This document shows, one piece after another, positions 43,697 to 45,264 of a stretch of DNA of 45,264 nt (its first letter is position 1; every line of letters starts with the position of its first letter). This DNA is from an uncultured Bacteroidota bacterium. Lineage in GTDB: Bacteria; Bacteroidota; Bacteroidia; Flavobacteriales_D; Sanyastnellaceae. The stretch is from contig CAIZGX010000049.1 of the NCBI GenBank assembly GCA_903932685.1, forward strand, positions 1 to 45,264, written 5' to 3'. The position numbers and the translations under genes were made by a program. The notes below the pieces were generated by a model, which was given only the letters and a program-made list of their open reading frames with translations, was not told where the DNA came from and did no database searches.

Positions 43697-44475
43697 TGAA
43701 TTTAGATTTAACTGGAAAGACTGCCGTGGTTTGCGGCGCCACGCAAGGAATAGGTTTCGCAACTGCAATGCAATTGGCAAAACAAGGCGCTTCAATTGTG
43801 CTTATTGCTCGCAGTGAGGAACGATTGATAAACGCCATTTCACAGCTTGAAAATTCCGAAAGGCATTCATACGCAGTCGCAGACTTCTCTCACCCACAAT
43901 CGGTGAAAGAGGCTATTCAGAAAGTCACTGCGCAACACGACATAAACATTCTTGTAAACAATACAGGCGGACCCAATCCAGGCAAAGCCATAGAGGCCGA
44001 CATAGAAGAATTCCGTCAAGCATTTAATGCGCACCTCATCTGCAATCAAATCTTAGCTCAAGCTGTTGTTGAAGGAATGAAGAAAGCAGGATACGGTCGA
44101 ATTGTAAACGTAATTTCAACTTCAGTAAAACAACCTCTTCCAAATTTGGGAGTGAGCAATACCATTCGCGGAGCAGTTGCAAGTTGGAGCAAGACTTTAG
44201 CGTCGGAACTTGGAGCTTTCGGAATTACTGTAAACAATGTACTTCCGGGCGCTACATCAACAGGAAGACTGGAACAAATCATGAATAATAAAGCCGCGAA
44301 AACAGGACATACTGCAGAAGAAGTGAAGCATGAAATGGAAAATGAAGTTCCTCTAAAACGTTTGGCTAAACCTGAAGAAATTGCTAACGCAATTTCGTTC
44401 TTGTGCTCTCCTGCCGCTGCCTACATCAACGGAATTAACTTACCTGTAGACGGAGGAAGAACACTTTCGTTATAA
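43693..44475 (+). CDS. short-chain dehydrogenase/reductase with altered active site
   Basis: A 260-residue Rossmann-fold SDR resembling FabG: nucleotide motif GATQGIGFA (near residue 15), NNTGG, GRIVNVISTS and the C-terminal PEEIANAISFLCSPAAAYINGINLPVDGG. The catalytic YxxxK is replaced: the aligned segment reads SNTIRGAVASW, with Ser for Tyr and Arg for Lys. FabG-like SDR groups without the Tyr are known. The protein may be a divergent reductase or a binding protein; no pathway is implied beyond coupling to nadE (4-bp overlap). Confidence 0.88.
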   Translation: MMNLDLTGKTAVVCGATQGIGFATAMQLAKQGASIVLIARSEERLINAISQLENSERHSYAVADFSHPQSVKEAIQKVTAQHDINILVNNTGGPNPGKAIEADIEEFRQAFNAHLICNQILAQAVVEGMKKAGYGRIVNVISTSVKQPLPNLGVSNTIRGAVASWSKTLASELGAFGITVNNVLPGATSTGRLEQIMNNKAAKTGHTAEEVKHEMENEVPLKRLAKPEEIANAISFLCSPAAAYINGINLPVDGGRTLSL

Positions 44476-44499
44476 GATTTCTGTTTAATACTTCTCACT

Positions 44500-45174
44500 T
44501 CACAAATAGTGAAAGACAACTGCTATTGCTAAAATTGTAGCGATAGCCACTATCAAACCTCGTGTAATAAATGAAGAGAATGGCAGTAAATAAGCCACTG
44601 CCATCAGCAATAAAGCTATCCAGAAATTTTTGCTAAATCCTTCCAACAAGAAAATGGTTAGTGCTGGTAAGAACAGAGCTAATACGATTAGAAGAATGAG
44701 TTCCAAGTCTGAATCAATAGATTGACCCGTACCCTGTGAAACAAAGGTTTCAAGATTCTCCGAAAGGTCTTGTGAAACGACTGTTTCAAGATTCTCCGAA
44801 AGGTCCTGCGGAAGGTCTTGCGAAGAATTTTGCGAAGCACCTTCGGAACGACCTTGCTCAGCATCTTGAAAAACACCTTCGGAACGACCTTGTGAAACAT
44901 CTTGAAAAACACCTTCGGAACGACCTTGTGAAACATCTATTTCAAGATTCTCCGAAAGTTCCTGAGAAACATCCGTTTCAAGATTCTCCGAAAGATCTTG
45001 CGAAGCATCTCGCTCCGCGTCTTGTGCAACATCTCGCGAAGCGTCTTGCTCCGCATCCTGCTTCGCATAATGATTCCACTCAATATGATACCCCGGTTGG
45101 TATACGCGCTTTTCTACCGAACACGAAGCCAAGGCAAGAAGGGCAAATACGAGGACAATCCAATTTTTATTCAT
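44500..45174 (-). CDS. multi-pass lipoprotein with repeat linker, GYH-motif paralogue D
   Basis: Function unknown. The 224-residue product has a lipoprotein signal peptide with lipobox LASC (Cys about residue 18) and the shared motif CSVEKRVYQPGYHIEWNHYAK. Residues about 37-148 are encoded by 28 copies of the 12-bp unit and read as ASQDLSENLETDVSQ and VSQGRSEGVFQD repeats. The C-terminal 65 residues hold three to four hydrophobic helices; LIVLALFLPALTIFLLEGFS followed by NFWIALLLM resembles the Pmp3/YqaE membrane family. Half of the protein is repeat-encoded linker. The gene is convergent with the SDR gene. Confidence 0.8.
   Translation of the reverse strand: MNKNWIVLVFALLALASCSVEKRVYQPGYHIEWNHYAKQDAEQDASRDVAQDAERDASQDLSENLETDVSQELSENLEIDVSQGRSEGVFQDVSQGRSEGVFQDAEQGRSEGASQNSSQDLPQDLSENLETVVSQDLSENLETFVSQGTGQSIDSDLELILLIVLALFLPALTIFLLEGFSKNFWIALLLMAVAYLLPFSSFITRGLIVAIATILAIAVVFHYL
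44731..45066 (-). repeat. 12-bp tandem repeat tract 5 (in coding linker)
   Basis: Twenty-eight units of exactly 12 bp (336 bp) with no indel, reading on the plus strand for example ATTCTCCGAAAG (44755, 44791, 44947, 44983), GTCTTGTGAAAC (44767) and ACCTTCGGAACG (44839, 44875, 44911). Two higher-order 36-bp units are visible, one shared with tract 2 and one private. It is the longest tract in the window. Confidence 0.95.
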
Positions 45175-45232
45175 AATTAAATTTTTATTTATTGGTCGAA
45201 TGTAAGTCTTTACTCAGGCCATAGGCAAAAGA

Positions 45233-45258
45233 AGAGGGTTGACTTTCGTCAACCCTCT
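45233..45258. terminator. terminator-like hairpin at the right edge
   Basis: AGAGGGTTGAC (45233-45243) pairs with GTCAACCCTCT (45248-45258) around TTTC. T-rich sequence on the minus strand side (TTCTTTTG) suggests it ends a minus-strand gene lying right of the window, or works in both directions. Confidence 0.65.
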
Positions 45259-45264
45259 CTTTAC

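Noticed and set aside
44736-45176. Plus-strand ORF of 146 residues antisense to lipoprotein D
   Set aside because: It exists because the 12-bp period keeps all frames open. The minus frame has the lipobox, shared motif and membrane helices.

Overview
The window looks like part of a Bacteroidota chromosome, most likely order Flavobacteriales. The evidence is a gldB-gldC gliding pair, the division/cell-wall (dcw) cluster in its usual Bacteroidota gene order, an FtsI homologue with a PASTA domain, and several start regions with the Bacteroidota -7 promoter element TAnnTTTG in place of a strong Shine-Dalgarno. Gene families and gene order are seen; genus-level placement is not possible from this sequence.

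Layout. 1-245: a 12-bp repeat tract and clpB upstream region. 246-8836: clpB, a hybrid histidine kinase, a response-regulator adenylate cyclase, an opposing HD-domain protein and two tandem universal stress proteins. 8837-9370: tRNA-Pro and tRNA-Arg, then a 60-bp direct repeat carrying the 3' end of tRNA-Arg plus its terminator. 9370-15760: two multi-pass lipoproteins of one paralogous family, a nitroreductase, a GH3 glycosidase with PA14 insert, a DsbA-family protein, and xseB/xseA. 17514-21513: an AAA ATPase, a VWA protein, a Cys-cluster protein of unknown role and a third lipoprotein paralogue. 21508-24913: a SLC13-type transporter, a small six-repeat protein resembling the 7(1) septoil-knot family, a second intergenic repeat array, and rlmD. 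24910-38955 (minus strand): the tightly packed dcw operon mraZ-rsmH-ftsL-ftsI-murE-mraY-murD-ftsW-murG-murC-ftsQ-ftsA, in which ftsZ does not follow ftsA. 39240-44475: alpha/beta hydrolase, engB, gldC/gldB, an outer-membrane barrel protein, nadE and a divergent SDR. 44500-45174: a fourth lipoprotein paralogue.

The most unusual signal is a family of 12-bp tandem repeats (consensus near A[CT]CTTTCGAAGA / RTGCTTCGCAAG, itself quasi-palindromic) that occurs in five tracts in 45 kb. Two tracts are in-frame linkers in lipoprotein genes. Two are intergenic, with nested long-range inverted symmetry, and sit beside -7 boxes only 4 nt from a start codon. One is at the left edge. A segment of about 43 bp is nearly identical between tracts 11 kb apart, which suggests recent copying or conversion between tracts. 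Whether this is a regulatory element, a mobile repeat or a protein-linker generator cannot be settled from the sequence alone.
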